Source: Serratia sp. H1w
GTDB taxonomy: Bacteria > Pseudomonadota > Gammaproteobacteria > Enterobacterales > Enterobacteriaceae
Reading direction: 5' to 3'
NCBI RefSeq assembly: GCF_000633355.1
Contig: NZ_AYMQ01000021.1
Coordinates: 1-39,700 of the forward strand
DNA length: 39,700 nt
Shown here: positions 18,717 to 28,273 of the stretch, one piece after another
Numbering within the stretch: position 1 is the stretch's first letter
How the letters are laid out: every line of letters starts with the position of its first letter
The notes under the pieces: model-generated
The model's database searches: none
What the model was told of the DNA's origin: nothing
Seen by the model: only the letters and a program-made list of their open reading frames with translations
Translations under genes and position numbers: made by a program

Positions 18717-19057
18717 ACCGAAAAATCCTTCTTTAACAGCGGTGATGCCGATTATTTTTACGGTAGTCAGTATGGGACGCTACGGGCGATAAGACAATTT
18801 CTTCGCGTCCTATTTTTGTCTGAGATGCACACCGCGACTAATTACGTTTAGGCGGCGAACATGTTCGCTCCCTACAAATTTGGCAACATTGTCACTTTGT
18901 CATCAATCTCATCTTCGTTGCTAACGCTTCCTTTCGTTAGACCTCGGCTCAGCCTGCCTTATTCCATTTAAGAACATCTCATGCCTTTTCGTCATTTCAG
19001 GGGGCAAATCGCACGCCGTATAGTCACCCTATCAATTTGTTATATGAAAAGGCCGTT
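18717..19057. other. Spacer between iap and cysG with repeats
   Basis: This 341-base divergent spacer holds the perfect palindrome GCGAACATGTTCGC (18855-18868), box C copy 2 (18882-18909) and a small stem CTAACG/CGTTAG (18921-18940). The promoter of the cysGDNC operon should lie to the right of these. CysB control is expected from the family but no site could be fixed. Confidence 0.5.
18882..18909. repeat. Box C repeat, copy 2 (5' side of iap)
   Basis: Begins GGCAACATTGTCACTTTG and is preceded by a GCGAACATGTTCGC palindrome and CCCTAC. It has the same orientation as copy 1. Confidence 0.7.
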
Positions 19058-20488
19058 GTGGACTATCTACCAATATTTGCCGACCTGAAACAACGCCCGG
19101 TGCTGGTGGTGGGCGGCGGCGAAGTGGCTGCACGCAAAGTCGACCTTCTGCTACGTGCAGGGGCCGAAGTGCGGATCGTGGCGCAGGCGCTCTCAACTGA
19201 GCTGGAACAGCAACATCAGCAAGGGCAAGTTGGCTGGCTAGCGCAAAGCTTTGTGCCGCAACAGTTGGACGACGTCTTTCTGGTGATTGCCGCTACCGAC
19301 GATAGCGCGCTGAACGCCGAGGTCTATGCCGAAGCGGATAAGCGCCACGTGCTGGCTAACGTGGTGGACGATCAACCGCGCTGCTCCTTTATCTTCCCGT
19401 CGATTATCGATCGCTCACCGTTGGTGGTGGCCGTGTCATCCAGCGGCCAGGCACCGGTATTGGCGCGGATGCTGCGTGAGAAGCTGGAAGCCCTGCTGCC
19501 TACCAGTTTGGGGCCGATGGCGGCACTGGCTGGTGGGTTGCGTGGCAAAGTGAAACAACAGCTGGCTTCCATGGGGGCCAGACGGCGTTTCTGGGAGCAG
19601 GCGTTCAATGGCCGCTTTGCTACGCTGGTGGCGAATGGGCAGGCAGAGCAGGCACAACAGCAGTTGGAGCAGGATTTAACGGCTTTTGCGCAGGGTGATG
19701 AGGGTAAGCAAGGTGAGATCGCGCTGGTCGGGGCAGGCCCGGGCGATGTCGGCTTGTTAACCTTACGCGGGTTGCAGGTTATGCAGCAGGCCGACGTGGT
19801 GCTTTACGATCACCTGGTGAGCGAAGAGACGCTGGATTTGGTGCGTCGCGACGCTGAACGTATCTGCGTGGGCAAACGCGCCGGTGCGCACTCGGTGATC
19901 CAGGAAGAGACCAATCGGCTGCTGGTGGAACTGGCGCAGCAGGGGAAACGGGTAGTGCGGTTAAAAGGCGGCGATCCCTTTATCTTTGGCCGGGGTGGCG
20001 AAGAGTTACAGGTGGCCGCCGCTGCCGGGATCCCTTTCCAGGTGGTGCCGGGTGTGACCGCCGCTGCTGGGGCTACGGCCTATGCCGGTATTCCACTGAC
20101 GCATCGCGATCACGCGCAGAGCGTCACCTTTATTACCGGCCATTGTCGTGACGATGAAGACGGCCTGGATTGGCCCGCTCTGGCGCGGGCGCGTCAAACA
20201 TTGGCGATCTACATGGGCACCATGAAGGCGGCGGATATCAGCCGTAACCTGATCGCCTATGGTCGTGACGCCGAGACACCAGTAGCGGTGATCAGCCGGG
20301 GGACGCGGGCCGATCAACAGGTGCAGACCGGCACCCTGCAACAGCTGGAACAATTAACTCGGCAGGCACCGTTACCGGCGCTGCTGGTGATCGGTGAAGT
20401 GGTGGAATTACATCATCAAATCGCCTGGTTTGGGCATCAATCGCAGACGGCAGTGGCAGCGCGCCCGGCCGTCGTGAATTTGGCTTAA
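19058..20488 (+). CDS. cysG: Siroheme synthase (multifunctional CysG)
   Basis: CysG methylates uroporphyrinogen III twice, oxidises precorrin-2 and inserts iron to make the siroheme needed by CysI. I take the GTG at 19058 as the start because the conserved N-terminus ([10 protein letters not shown]) begins there and AAAAGG precedes it; a TTG at 19037 is possible. This gives 476 residues. The N-terminal dehydrogenase/ferrochelatase half shows [11 protein letters not shown]. The methyltransferase half begins at [11 protein letters not shown] and contains [15 protein letters not shown] and GIPLTHRD. The stop is nine bases before cysD, so it is part of a cysGDNC operon. A second chromosomal cysG near nirB, as in some Serratia, cannot be judged here. 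Confidence 0.95.
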   Translation: MDYLPIFADLKQRPVLVVGGGEVAARKVDLLLRAGAEVRIVAQALSTELEQQHQQGQVGWLAQSFVPQQLDDVFLVIAATDDSALNAEVYAEADKRHVLANVVDDQPRCSFIFPSIIDRSPLVVAVSSSGQAPVLARMLREKLEALLPTSLGPMAALAGGLRGKVKQQLASMGARRRFWEQAFNGRFATLVANGQAEQAQQQLEQDLTAFAQGDEGKQGEIALVGAGPGDVGLLTLRGLQVMQQADVVLYDHLVSEETLDLVRRDAERICVGKRAGAHSVIQEETNRLLVELAQQGKRVVRLKGGDPFIFGRGGEELQVAAAAGIPFQVVPGVTAAAGATAYAGIPLTHRDHAQSVTFITGHCRDDEDGLDWPALARARQTLAIYMGTMKAADISRNLIAYGRDAETPVAVISRGTRADQQVQTGTLQQLEQLTRQAPLPALLVIGEVVELHHQIAWFGHQSQTAVAARPAVVNLA

Positions 20489-20497
20489 GGATCTGTT

Positions 20498-21406
20498 ATG
20501 GACCAAAAACGACTCACCCATTTGCGGCAATTGGAGGCGGAGAGCATCCATATTATCCGTGAAGTGGCCGCCGAATTCGGCAATCCGGTGATGCTCTATT
20601 CCATCGGTAAAGACTCCTCGGTGATGCTGCATCTGGCACGCAAGGCGTTCTACCCGGGCACGCTGCCGTTCCCGCTGCTGCATGTGGATACCGGCTGGAA
20701 ATTCCGCGAAATGTATCAATTCCGCGATCGTACCGCCAAAGAGTACGGTTTCGAGCTGCTGACCCACAAAAACCCGGAAGGGGTGGCAATGGGCATTAAC
20801 CCGTTCGTCCACGGCAGCGCCAAGCATACCGATATCATGAAAACCGAAGGCCTCAAGCAAGCGCTGAACAAGTACGGTTTTGACGCGGCCTTTGGTGGCG
20901 CGCGTCGCGATGAAGAGAAATCCCGCGCCAAAGAGCGGATCTACTCGTTCCGCGATCGCTTCCACCGCTGGGATCCGAAAAACCAGCGCCCGGAGCTGTG
21001 GCACAACTATAACGGCCAGATTAACAAGGGCGAGAGCATCCGCGTGTTCCCGCTGTCAAACTGGACCGAACTGGATATTTGGCAATACATCTTCCTGGAG
21101 AAGATCGACATCGTTCCGCTTTATCTGGCCAAACCGCGCCCGGTGGTAGAACGTGACGGCATGTTGATGATGGTGGATGACGATCGTATCGATCTGCAAC
21201 CGGGCGAAGTGATCAGCCAGCGTATGGTGCGCTTCCGTACCCTCGGCTGCTGGCCGTTGACCGGTGCGGTGGATTCTTCTGCGCAGACGCTGCCGGAGAT
21301 CATCGAGGAAATGCTGGTCTCCACCACCAGTGAGCGTCAGGGCCGCATGATCGACCGCGATCAGTCCGGTTCGATGGAGCTGAAAAAGCGCCAAGGGTAT
21401 TTCTAA
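20498..21406 (+). CDS. cysD: Sulfate adenylyltransferase subunit 2
   Basis: CysD joins sulfate and ATP to make APS, driven by GTP hydrolysis in CysN. The 302-residue length equals the E. coli subunit. The N-terminal PP-loop motif [14 protein letters not shown] (about 34-47), the [12 protein letters not shown] segment and the [16 protein letters not shown] motif are intact. It sits nine bases after cysG and twelve before cysN, with an AGGAG-like site ahead of cysN. This is the usual order of the sulfate activation operon. Confidence 0.98.
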   Translation: MDQKRLTHLRQLEAESIHIIREVAAEFGNPVMLYSIGKDSSVMLHLARKAFYPGTLPFPLLHVDTGWKFREMYQFRDRTAKEYGFELLTHKNPEGVAMGINPFVHGSAKHTDIMKTEGLKQALNKYGFDAAFGGARRDEEKSRAKERIYSFRDRFHRWDPKNQRPELWHNYNGQINKGESIRVFPLSNWTELDIWQYIFLEKIDIVPLYLAKPRPVVERDGMLMMVDDDRIDLQPGEVISQRMVRFRTLGCWPLTGAVDSSAQTLPEIIEEMLVSTTSERQGRMIDRDQSGSMELKKRQGYF

Positions 21407-21418
21407 GGAGCCGCCGGA

Positions 21419-22849
21419 ATGAACAACGTTATTGCACAACAAATCGCTGAACAGGGCGGGGTAGAGGCTTACCTGCACGCGCAGCAGCACAAGAGCCTGC
21501 TACGGTTTCTGACCTGTGGCAGCGTGGACGACGGCAAAAGTACCCTGATCGGCCGTTTGCTGCACGATACCCGCCAGATCTACGAAGATCAGCTGTCTAC
21601 CTTGCATACCGACAGCAAACGCATCGGTACCCAAGGGGAGAAGCTCGATCTGGCCTTGCTGGTGGATGGTCTGCAAGCGGAGCGCGAACAGGGCATTACC
21701 ATCGATGTGGCCTACCGCTATTTCTCGACCGAAAAGCGCAAGTTCATCATTGCCGACACGCCGGGACATGAGCAGTACACCCGCAATATGGCTACCGGTG
21801 CGTCGACTTGCGATCTGGCGATCCTGCTGATCGATGCACGCAAGGGTGTGCTGGATCAGACCCGTCGTCATAGTTTTATCGCCACGCTGCTCGGCATTCG
21901 CCATCTGGTGGTCGCGGTGAACAAAATGGATCTGGTGGATTACAGTCAGGCGGTGTTTGAACAGTTCAAAGAAGATTATCTGACCTTCGCCCAGCAACTG
22001 CCCAATGACCTGGAGATCAAATTTGTGCCGTTGTCGGCGCTGGATGGTGACAACGTTGCCAGCCAGAGCGCACAGATGCCTTGGTACAGCGGCCCAACGC
22101 TGCTGGAAGTGTTGGAAACGGTGGATGTTATCAGTGAACGTGAACACCAGCCGCTGCGCTTCCCGGTGCAATACGTCAACCGCCCGAATCTCGACTTCCG
22201 TGGTTATGCAGGGACGTTGTCTGCCGGTGTGGTTCGCGTGGGCCAGCGCATCAAGGTGCTGCCATCCGGCGTTGAGTCCACCGTGGCACGCATCGTGACC
22301 TTCGATGGCGATCTGCCAGAGGCCGGGCCGGGTGAAGCAATTACGCTGGTACTGAAAGACGAAGTCGACATCAGCCGGGGTGACCTGCTGGTAGACGCCA
22401 GCGAAACCCTACAGGCGACGCAAAGCGCCTTGGCAGACGTGGTATGGATGGCGGAGCAGCCGTTGTTGCCTGGCCAGAGCTATGACATCAAGGTGGCTGG
22501 CAAGAAAACCCGCGCCCGCATTGAGAGCATCCGCCATCAGGTGGAAATCAACTCGCTGGCGCAGCATCAGGCCGACGTGTTGCCATTAAACGGTATCGGG
22601 CTGGTGGAACTGACCTTCGACGAACCGTTGGTGCTCGACAGCTATCAACAGAATCATGATACCGGTGGCCTGATCTTTATCGATCGTTTAACTAACGTCA
22701 CGGTTGGTGCAGGGTTGATCCGCGAGGCCCTGCAGCAGGATAATCCGGCAGCGGCGGGGGATTTCAGTGCCTTTGAACTGGAGCTGAACGCCTTGGTACG
22801 CAAGCATTTCCCACACTGGGGTGCGCGTGACTTGCTCAAGGGGAATTAA
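21419..22849 (+). CDS. cysN: Sulfate adenylyltransferase subunit 1 (GTPase)
   Basis: CysN is the regulatory GTPase of ATP sulfurylase and belongs to the elongation factor family. The 476 residues contain the G1 loop [14 protein letters not shown] (about 35-48), G3 DTPGHEQY, and G4 [10 protein letters not shown]-Tu-like beta-barrel domains follow. It lies downstream of cysD and its stop is one base before the cysC GTG, so the operon is very tight. Confidence 0.98.
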   Translation: MNNVIAQQIAEQGGVEAYLHAQQHKSLLRFLTCGSVDDGKSTLIGRLLHDTRQIYEDQLSTLHTDSKRIGTQGEKLDLALLVDGLQAEREQGITIDVAYRYFSTEKRKFIIADTPGHEQYTRNMATGASTCDLAILLIDARKGVLDQTRRHSFIATLLGIRHLVVAVNKMDLVDYSQAVFEQFKEDYLTFAQQLPNDLEIKFVPLSALDGDNVASQSAQMPWYSGPTLLEVLETVDVISEREHQPLRFPVQYVNRPNLDFRGYAGTLSAGVVRVGQRIKVLPSGVESTVARIVTFDGDLPEAGPGEAITLVLKDEVDISRGDLLVDASETLQATQSALADVVWMAEQPLLPGQSYDIKVAGKKTRARIESIRHQVEINSLAQHQADVLPLNGIGLVELTFDEPLVLDSYQQNHDTGGLIFIDRLTNVTVGAGLIREALQQDNPAAAGDFSAFELELNALVRKHFPHWGARDLLKGN

Positions 22850-22850
22850 C

Positions 22851-23468
22851 GTGGCCGAGGCTGAGTTAGCGAAGGATGAAAACGTGGTATGGCACCCGCA
22901 TGCGGTAACGCGTGCGGAGCGCGAAACGGCCAACGGCCATCAGGGCGTGGTGCTGTGGTTTACCGGCCTGTCTGGCTCCGGGAAATCGACCGTGGCTGGC
23001 GCACTGGAGCAGGCTCTACATCAACTGGGGGTCAGCACCTACCTGTTGGATGGTGACAATGTGCGCCACGGCCTGTGCCGCGATCTGGGGTTTTCTGACG
23101 ACGATCGGCGCGAGAATATTCGCCGGGTCGGTGAAGTCGCCAAGCTGATGGTGGATGCCGGGCTGGTGGTGTTGACGGCATTTATCTCACCGCATCGTAT
23201 TGAGCGGCAGATGGTGCGGGAAATGCTGGCCGAGGGGCAGTTCATCGAAGTGTTTGTCGATACCCCGTTGGCAATTTGCGAGGCTCGCGATCCAAAAGGA
23301 TTGTACAAGAAGGCCCGTGCGGGTGAACTGCGTAATTTCACCGGTATTGACTCGGTTTATGAGGCACCGGAACGGCCAGATATACGGCTTGATGGTGAAC
23401 AATTGGTAACAAATTTGACTGAGCAATTGTTAGACGTGCTGCGTGGTAAGGCTATTATCAAACCCTGA
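22851..23468 (+). CDS. cysC: Adenylylsulfate (APS) kinase
   Basis: CysC phosphorylates APS to PAPS, the substrate of CysH. The GTG at 22851 is preceded by AAGGGG and gives 205 residues, close to the family length. An ATG at 22821 lies inside cysN and is less likely. The P-loop GLSGSGKST is followed by [22 protein letters not shown] (with the serine that becomes phosphorylated in the family) and [12 protein letters not shown]. It closes the cysGDNC operon ahead of a terminator. Confidence 0.97.
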   Translation: MAEAELAKDENVVWHPHAVTRAERETANGHQGVVLWFTGLSGSGKSTVAGALEQALHQLGVSTYLLDGDNVRHGLCRDLGFSDDDRRENIRRVGEVAKLMVDAGLVVLTAFISPHRIERQMVREMLAEGQFIEVFVDTPLAICEARDPKGLYKKARAGELRNFTGIDSVYEAPERPDIRLDGEQLVTNLTEQLLDVLRGKAIIKP

Positions 23469-23475
23469 ATTCGAT

Positions 23476-23509
23476 AAAGGCGTGTGGCGTGGTCAGCCAT
23501 GCGCTTTTT
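23476..23509 (+). terminator. Rho-independent terminator after cysC
   Basis: GCGTGTGGC (23480-23488) pairs with GCCATGCGC (23496-23504) with two G-U pairs and a 7-base loop. It is followed by TTTTT, with upstream A residues able to pair with it. It separates the cys operon from ygbE. Confidence 0.78.
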
Positions 23510-23577
23510 AGCCTAAGCCCGCCGCAGAGCGAGCCTCATGCCCATGTGGATCCATTGGGTATCAACCAGGTAACGCT

Positions 23578-23895
23578 ATGCAAAACGCTACACCCTTATT
23601 GATTGATACGCAGCTCGAGCCCGAGGAGCCCTCTTATTCGTTTCTGGGGGCAACCAGCGGTTTCGTTTTCTACTGGCTGGCATTCACCGTACCTTTTATG
23701 GTTTACGGCTCTAACACCCTGTTTTTCCTTCTCTATACCTGGCCGTTTTTCCTGGCTTTAATGCCGGCATCAGTCCTGGTAGGCATCGTCTTCAGCATGG
23801 TGCTGCGTGGGCGTCTGATCCTCACGCTGTTGCTGACCGGTGTCGCCGTCATCTGCCTGTTCTGGTTGGTGTTCAGCTTTCTGAGTGGTTGGTAG
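23578..23895 (+). CDS. ygbE: DUF3561 inner-membrane protein (YgbE)
   Basis: The 105-residue protein has three hydrophobic stretches, roughly residues 26-44, 47-71 and 78-103, after a short acidic N-terminus. Its size, topology and position directly after cysC match E. coli YgbE, a membrane protein of unknown function. An AGGTAACGCT stretch precedes the ATG weakly. A terminator before it suggests separate transcription or read-through from cysC. No functional inference beyond membrane location is justified. Confidence 0.85.
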   Translation: MQNATPLLIDTQLEPEEPSYSFLGATSGFVFYWLAFTVPFMVYGSNTLFFLLYTWPFFLALMPASVLVGIVFSMVLRGRLILTLLLTGVAVICLFWLVFSFLSGW

Positions 23896-23918
23896 AGACG
23901 CCCTTAACGGGAAGCGGC

Positions 23919-23942
23919 GGGCGCAGCATGCGGCGCCCCTAC
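23919..23942. repeat. Repeat family A, copy 3
   Basis: GGGCGC/GCGCCC arms around GCATGC, ending CCCCTAC. It lies six bases ahead of repeat B copy 4, making an A+B composite between the convergent ygbE and ABC ATPase genes. Confidence 0.9.
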
Positions 23943-23947
23943 ACACT

Positions 23948-23977
23948 AGCCCTTTGGGAGAGGGCTGGGGTGAGGGG
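23948..23977. repeat. Repeat family B, copy 4
   Basis: Stem AGCCCT/AGGGCT around TTGGGAG, then the family tail GGGGTGAGGGG. The left arm has drifted from the consensus but the stem is kept by matching changes on the right. Confidence 0.82.
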
Positions 23978-24014
23978 AGCCAGACGCCGATAGATGTCTA
24001 AACCGTGCGGAAGG

Positions 24015-24737
24015 TTACAAAACTTTGCTTAAGAATGCCTGCGTGCGCGGGTTGGTCGGGTTAGTGAAGATGTGCTCCGGAGTGCCTTCTTCCTGAATAA
24101 TCCCCTGATCGATAAACAGCACCCGGTCGGCCACTTCGCGGGCAAAGCCCATTTCATGGGTAACTACCACCATCGTCATGCCTTCCAGGGCCAGCGCTTT
24201 CATTACCGCCAACACTTCACCGACCAACTCCGGATCCAGCGCCGAGGTAGGCTCATCAAACAGCATGATTTGCGGCTCCATCGCCAGTGCACGGGCAATG
24301 GCGACACGCTGTTGCTGCCCACCGGACAGGCTGCTCGGATAGGCATCGATCTTGTCCAGCAGGCCCACTTTATTCAGTAGTACCTCGGCACGCTCAATGG
24401 CCTCGCTGCGCGACAGTTTTTTCACTCCCATCGGCGCCATGATGATGTTTTCCAACACCGTCATATGCGGGAACAGGTTAAAACGTTGGAAAACCATGCC
24501 CACGCTTTCACGCATTTTGTTCAGATCGGTCTTCTGGTCGTGAATGGCGAAGCCATTGACGTCGATCTCGCCGCCGGAGAGCGTCTCCAGCGCGTTGATA
24601 CAGCGTAGGAAGGTGCTTTTACCAGAACCGGAGGGGCCGATAATGCACACTACTTCTTTTGGCGCGATCTGGCAGGAGATACCGCGCAGCACGTGGCTTT
24701 CGCCAAATTGTTTTTGCAGATTATGTACGCGAATCAC
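24015..24737 (-). CDS. Polar amino acid ABC transporter ATP-binding protein
   Basis: The 240-residue ATPase has Walker [10 protein letters not shown] (about 33-41), the [15 protein letters not shown] signature, Walker [15 protein letters not shown] and the switch histidine in VVTHEMGFA. It is very like GlnQ/HisP/ArtP proteins and powers amino acid import at the inner membrane. The start codon is a GTG at 24737 and the gene overlaps the permease gene by 17 bases. It is the last of three genes in a binding protein-permease-ATPase operon. Confidence 0.94.
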   Translation of the reverse strand: MIRVHNLQKQFGESHVLRGISCQIAPKEVVCIIGPSGSGKSTFLRCINALETLSGGEIDVNGFAIHDQKTDLNKMRESVGMVFQRFNLFPHMTVLENIIMAPMGVKKLSRSEAIERAEVLLNKVGLLDKIDAYPSSLSGGQQQRVAIARALAMEPQIMLFDEPTSALDPELVGEVLAVMKALALEGMTMVVVTHEMGFAREVADRVLFIDQGIIQEEGTPEHIFTNPTNPRTQAFLSKVL

Positions 24738-25488
24738 TTTTACCGAACCTTTTTTCCATGTGTTGCACCATCAGCGAGAGCAGGAAGGTGATGACCCAAT
24801 AGATCACTGAAATCGTCAGATAGGGTTCCCAGTAGGTGGCGTATGCGCCGGAAACGGTACGCGCGGCATAGGCCAGATCTGCCAGACCGATAGCGGAGGC
24901 CAGGGAAGAATCCTTGACGATGGCGATGGCGTTATTGCCGAGCGGTGGCAGCATGCGGCGAAAGGCCTGCGGCAGGATCACCTTACGCATGGTTTTGCCG
25001 TAGCCCATCCCCAACGAGCGTGAAGCCTCCATTTGGCCGCGATCGATCGACTGAATACCGGCACGGAAGATCTCCGAGACGTAAGCACCGGCATTGAGCG
25101 TGATAGCGACCACGCACGACAGGAAGGCACCGTAATCGGAACGTAATGCGCGGGCGAAGTCGACGCTCATCAACCCGTTGCTGACCAGCAGGCCGTCGCG
25201 CGGGTTGATAAACAGCGGCACCAGCGCGAAGTGAACCACCATGATTTGCACAAACAGCGGCGTGCCCCGGAAGGCGCTGATGTAGATACGCACCGGCCAT
25301 TGCACGCAATAGTGCAGGATCGGTTTCCAGATGCCATGCGGAGCCTGAGCCAGGCGGCCTAACCCGAGGATCAGTCCCCAGGTGGTGCCCAGGATCACGC
25401 AGATGATGGTACATTTGATGGTCATCCAGGCACCCTCCATAAACAACGGAGCGTATTCCTCAATGATCTCCCAACGGAATGCTGACAA
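24721..25488 (-). CDS. Polar amino acid ABC transporter permease
   Basis: The 255-residue membrane protein belongs to the HisM/GlnP group, with about five hydrophobic spans and the cytoplasmic EAA loop [23 protein letters not shown]. The start is a TTG at 25488, supported by AAGGA seven bases upstream; no in-frame ATG lies nearby. Only one permease gene is present, so the channel is probably a homodimer, unlike ArtQ/ArtM. A 98-base gap containing repeat A copy 4 separates it from the binding protein gene. Confidence 0.92.
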   Translation of the reverse strand: MSAFRWEIIEEYAPLFMEGAWMTIKCTIICVILGTTWGLILGLGRLAQAPHGIWKPILHYCVQWPVRIYISAFRGTPLFVQIMVVHFALVPLFINPRDGLLVSNGLMSVDFARALRSDYGAFLSCVVAITLNAGAYVSEIFRAGIQSIDRGQMEASRSLGMGYGKTMRKVILPQAFRRMLPPLGNNAIAIVKDSSLASAIGLADLAYAARTVSGAYATYWEPYLTISVIYWVITFLLSLMVQHMEKRFGKSDSRT

Positions 25489-25539
25489 AATTTAATCCTT
25501 ACGGTGGTAGTGCGAACTTGCATGTTATTTATGGATGAC

Positions 25540-25563
25540 GGGCTCAGCATGCAGAGCCCCTAC
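25540..25563. repeat. Repeat family A, copy 4, inside the ABC operon
   Basis: GGGCTC/GAGCCC arms around GCATGC, ending CCCCTAC. Both arms differ from the consensus by compensating changes, so pairing is kept. It lies between the binding protein stop and the permease start. Confidence 0.88.
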
Positions 25564-25586
25564 ATACACCCAGCTCCGGCGCTGGT

Positions 25587-26357
25587 TTATTCCGCTGGCA
25601 GCGTAGGGACGTTGCTGTCGAACCAGGTCTGGTAGATTTTGGCGTAGGTGCCATCGGCGACGATCTTCTTCAGGCCGCTGTTGATCTTGTTACGCAGCTC
25701 ATCGTTGCCTTTGGCCACCGCGATGCCGAAATACTGGCGCTCAAACTTGCTGTCAGAGACCAGTTTGAACTCTTTGTCCGGGTGGGTCTTGATGTAAAAC
25801 TTGGCCACGCCAACGTCGCCGACCGCTGCGCCAATGCCGTCTTCATACAGCTCTTGCAGCAGTAATGGGGTGTTATCAAAGCGCTTGATGGCGGTGCTGT
25901 TTTTACCCAATACGTCGGAAACCACGATGTCGCCGGTGCTGGAGTTCACTACGCCCACTTTCAGGTTTTTCAGTGCGTCGATGGAATCAACTTTAGAGTC
26001 TTTCGGCACCACGATAGCCTGCTCGGCCGGGAAGTATGGCGCAGAGAAGTCGACCATCTGCTTGCGCTTGTCGGTAATGGTAATGCCGGAAATGATGATG
26101 TCACGGTCGCCGGAGTTCAGGGTAGCAAAGATGCCTTCCCACGGCGTATTCACCAGTTTCACCTGGAAACCTTCCGCTTTGGCGACGGCCTTGATCACAT
26201 CGATATCGAAGCCTTCCAGCTCTTTATTGCTGTTTTCGAATTCAAACGGGCGATAGGTACCGCCGGAGCCGACCACATACGTCGGTTCTGCGGCAAAGGA
26301 AGAGGCGGAAAAAGTGGCCGCCAGGCAGGCGCCAATCAGCACGAGACGTTTTAACAT
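25587..26357 (-). CDS. Polar amino acid ABC transporter periplasmic binding protein
   Basis: I start at the ATG at 26357 (MLKRLVLIGACLAATFSASSFA), preceded by GGGG nearby, because it gives a good Sec signal peptide cleaved near FAAEP; an ATG 36 bases upstream only adds unlike residues. The 256-residue precursor is of the HisJ/GlnH/ArtJ type, with YRPFEFENSNKELEGFDIDV, the GITITDKRKQMVDFS ligand-binding segment and a C-terminal YAKIYQTWF. The upstream region carries ARG-box-like sequences, which points to arginine or another basic amino acid. Glutamine or a sulfur amino acid remain possible given the cys neighbourhood. Confidence 0.92.
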   Translation of the reverse strand: MLKRLVLIGACLAATFSASSFAAEPTYVVGSGGTYRPFEFENSNKELEGFDIDVIKAVAKAEGFQVKLVNTPWEGIFATLNSGDRDIIISGITITDKRKQMVDFSAPYFPAEQAIVVPKDSKVDSIDALKNLKVGVVNSSTGDIVVSDVLGKNSTAIKRFDNTPLLLQELYEDGIGAAVGDVGVAKFYIKTHPDKEFKLVSDSKFERQYFGIAVAKGNDELRNKINSGLKKIVADGTYAKIYQTWFDSNVPTLPAE

Positions 26358-26414
26358 GGTCGATCCCCGATAAGTTGTGTAAAGGTTATACATTGGATTT
26401 ATTTATGCACTTTA

Positions 26415-26452
26415 GATGCATAAAAATAAACTTACATGAATAAAAACACAAC
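26415..26452 (-). promoter_or_regulatory. Promoter with two weak ARG-box-like sequences
   Basis: Read leftward, TTGTGT (26446-26451) and TATTTT (26423-26428) are 17 bases apart and could be the promoter of the binding protein gene. Two 18-base windows at 26435-26452 and 26415-26432 match the 14-base ArgR core TGAAT-W4-ATTCA with about two and three mismatches. They lie two bases apart, close to the usual ArgR spacing. An inverted repeat TTTATGCA-N7-TGCATAAA (26402-26424) overlaps the region. Confidence 0.4.
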
Positions 26453-26487
26453 CCCTACCTGATGATGAAAATACTAATAGTGTAAAA

Positions 26488-26505
26488 TATGAATAATTAT
26501 TTAAA
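26488..26505. promoter_or_regulatory. Strong ARG-box-like sequence
   Basis: TATGAATAATTATTTAAA matches the 18-base ArgR consensus at 17 positions; only the C of the right arm is changed. It is about 37 bases upstream of the candidate -35 of the ABC transporter promoter. ArgR binding is inferred. Confidence 0.55.
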
Positions 26506-26753
26506 AGTTGGCTGAAATGTCGGTGAAAAGACCATCCATCCAGTTATTCTTACTGCATACTGACTTGGGTGGTACTGATGTGTGCACATTGTAGGGGCGC
26601 AGCATGCTGCGCCCCTTAGCTTTCAGGTGACAATTGGCTGCTAAACTCAGGAAATTCTCGTTTTGCTCGACTGTCGCCGCTGAAAAGCCGCTCCTGCTGT
26701 GGAGTCGAATGGAAAGTTGTGGGATGATTAAGCGCTTTTTTTAGGGGGCGGAG
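26506..26753. other. Remainder of the ABC transporter-ftsB spacer
   Basis: Together with the regulatory sites to its left this makes a 396-base divergent spacer. It holds repeat A copy 5 (26591-26615). The ftsB promoter should lie to the right of the repeat but I cannot fix it. A GGGGGCGGAG ribosome binding region (about 26744-26753) directly precedes ftsB. Confidence 0.45.
26591..26615. repeat. Repeat family A, copy 5 (perfect palindromic form)
   Basis: Begins GTAGGGGCGC. Here the single bases flanking the GCATGC core are A and T, so the whole inner 22 bases pair perfectly. It may be the least decayed copy. Confidence 0.92.
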
Positions 26754-27074
26754 ATGGGAAAACTGACGCTGTTATTGCTGGCGCTGCTTGGCTGGTTACA
26801 GTATTCACTGTGGCTGGGGAAGAATGGTATTCACGATTATGTACGGGTCAATGATGACGTTGTGGCTCAGCAGAGCAACAATGCCAAACTAAAAGCGCGT
26901 AACGATCAGCTGTTTGCCGAAATTGACGACCTGAACGGCGGTCAGGAAGCGATAGAAGAACGTGCACGTAATGAACTGGGCATGATCAAGCCCGGTGAGA
27001 CTTTCTATCGTCTGGTTCCTGAACCTTCCGGGCGCAACGCGGCATCTGCCACACAGAACAACCCACCGAAGTAA
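26754..27074 (+). CDS. ftsB: Cell division protein FtsB
   Basis: FtsB is a small bitopic inner-membrane protein that joins FtsL and FtsQ at the division septum. The 106 residues begin with one hydrophobic segment (about 3-21, [18 protein letters not shown]). A heptad-like coiled coil follows (about 32-70), with conserved [15 protein letters not shown] near residue 81. The position beside ispD and the size match E. coli, and a strong GGGGGCGGAG site precedes the ATG. It starts the ftsB-ispD-ispF-truD operon, with three bases to ispD. Confidence 0.96.
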   Translation: MGKLTLLLLALLGWLQYSLWLGKNGIHDYVRVNDDVVAQQSNNAKLKARNDQLFAEIDDLNGGQEAIEERARNELGMIKPGETFYRLVPEPSGRNAASATQNNPPK

Positions 27075-27077
27075 CGC

Positions 27078-27785
27078 ATGAATTCATCCGTAGGCTCCTC
27101 CCCTCAGGTGATCGCCGTCCTGCCCGCTGCCGGTATTGGCAGCCGTATGCAGGCGGATTGCCCGAAGCAGTATTTAACCATCGGTCACCAAACCATTCTG
27201 GAACACGCCATCCACGCTTTGTTGCGCCATCCGCGTATTAACCAGGTGATCGTGGCAATCAGTCCTGAAGACCAACAGTTTAAAACGCTACCGATAGCTC
27301 AGGATCCACGAGTGCTAGTCGCCGAAGGTGGGCAACAGCGCGCCGACTCGGTGCTGGCCGGGCTGCAATTGGCAGGCAACGCGCATTGGGTGCTGGTACA
27401 CGACGCCGCCCGCCCTTGCCTGCATCCTGACGATCTGGAGCGTTTGCTGGCCATCACGGCACACACCAAGGTCGGAGGCATTCTTGCCGCGCCGGTGCGT
27501 GATACCATGAAGCGGGCGCAAGTAGGCCAAAACGTCATTGCGCACACCGTTGAGCGCCAGGATCTGTGGCATGCGTTGACGCCACAGCTGTTCCCACTGG
27601 AACTGCTCAAGATCTGCCTGCAACGCGCCCTGGATGAAGGGGCGGATGTTACCGACGAGGCCTCGGCGCTGGAGCATTGCGGCTACCATCCGCTGCTGGT
27701 AACGGGGCGTTCGGACAATATTAAAGTGACGCGGCCAGAGGATTTGGCGCTGGCGGCGTTCTATTTGACTCAGTTGAACAACTAA
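27078..27785 (+). CDS. ispD: 2-C-methyl-D-erythritol 4-phosphate cytidylyltransferase
   Basis: IspD transfers CMP to methylerythritol 4-phosphate in the non-mevalonate isoprenoid pathway. The 235-residue enzyme has the nucleotide-binding motif [19 protein letters not shown] (about 14-32) and VHDAARPCL near residue 110. The C-terminal [14 protein letters not shown] is typical. It begins three bases after ftsB and ends eleven before ispF, which acts two steps later in the same pathway. Confidence 0.98.
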   Translation: MNSSVGSSPQVIAVLPAAGIGSRMQADCPKQYLTIGHQTILEHAIHALLRHPRINQVIVAISPEDQQFKTLPIAQDPRVLVAEGGQQRADSVLAGLQLAGNAHWVLVHDAARPCLHPDDLERLLAITAHTKVGGILAAPVRDTMKRAQVGQNVIAHTVERQDLWHALTPQLFPLELLKICLQRALDEGADVTDEASALEHCGYHPLLVTGRSDNIKVTRPEDLALAAFYLTQLNN

Positions 27786-27796
27786 AGGAGCGCATC

Positions 27797-28270
27797 ATGC
27801 GTATCGGTCACGGTTTTGATGTCCATAAATTTGGCGGCGAAGGGCCGTTGGTGATCGGCGGTGTTCGCATTCCTTATGAAAAAGGACTGCTGGCTCACTC
27901 CGACGGCGATGTGGCGCTGCATGCGGCTACCGATGCCTTGCTAGGGGCGGCGGCGTTGGGCGATATCGGCAAACTGTTCCCGGACACCGATCCGGCCTTT
28001 AAAGGGGCGGACAGCCGCGAACTGCTGCGCGAAGCCTGGAAACGCATTCGTGCCAAGGGCTATCGTCTGGGGAATCTGGATGTCACCATCATTGCGCAGG
28101 CACCGAAGATGGCACCACACATTCCTCAGATGCGCATCTTCCTGGCGGAAGATCTGCAATGCCATATGGATGACGTGAACGTCAAAGCGACCACCACCGA
28201 ACAGCTGGGCTTTACCGGCCGTGGCGAAGGGATTGCCTGCGAAGCGGTTGCCCTGTTGATCAAGGAATAA
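27797..28270 (+). CDS. ispF: 2-C-methyl-D-erythritol 2,4-cyclodiphosphate synthase
   Basis: IspF cyclises CDP-methylerythritol 2-phosphate, releasing CMP. The 157-residue length is standard. The metal ligands Asp8 and His10 ([12 protein letters not shown]) and His42 (LLAHSDGD) are present, together with [11 protein letters not shown] and the C-terminal [15 protein letters not shown]. The AAAGGAG site before the ATG is strong. It sits between ispD and truD with very short spacers. Confidence 0.98.
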   Translation: MRIGHGFDVHKFGGEGPLVIGGVRIPYEKGLLAHSDGDVALHAATDALLGAAALGDIGKLFPDTDPAFKGADSRELLREAWKRIRAKGYRLGNLDVTIIAQAPKMAPHIPQMRIFLAEDLQCHMDDVNVKATTTEQLGFTGRGEGIACEAVALLIKE

Positions 28271-28273
28271 CCG

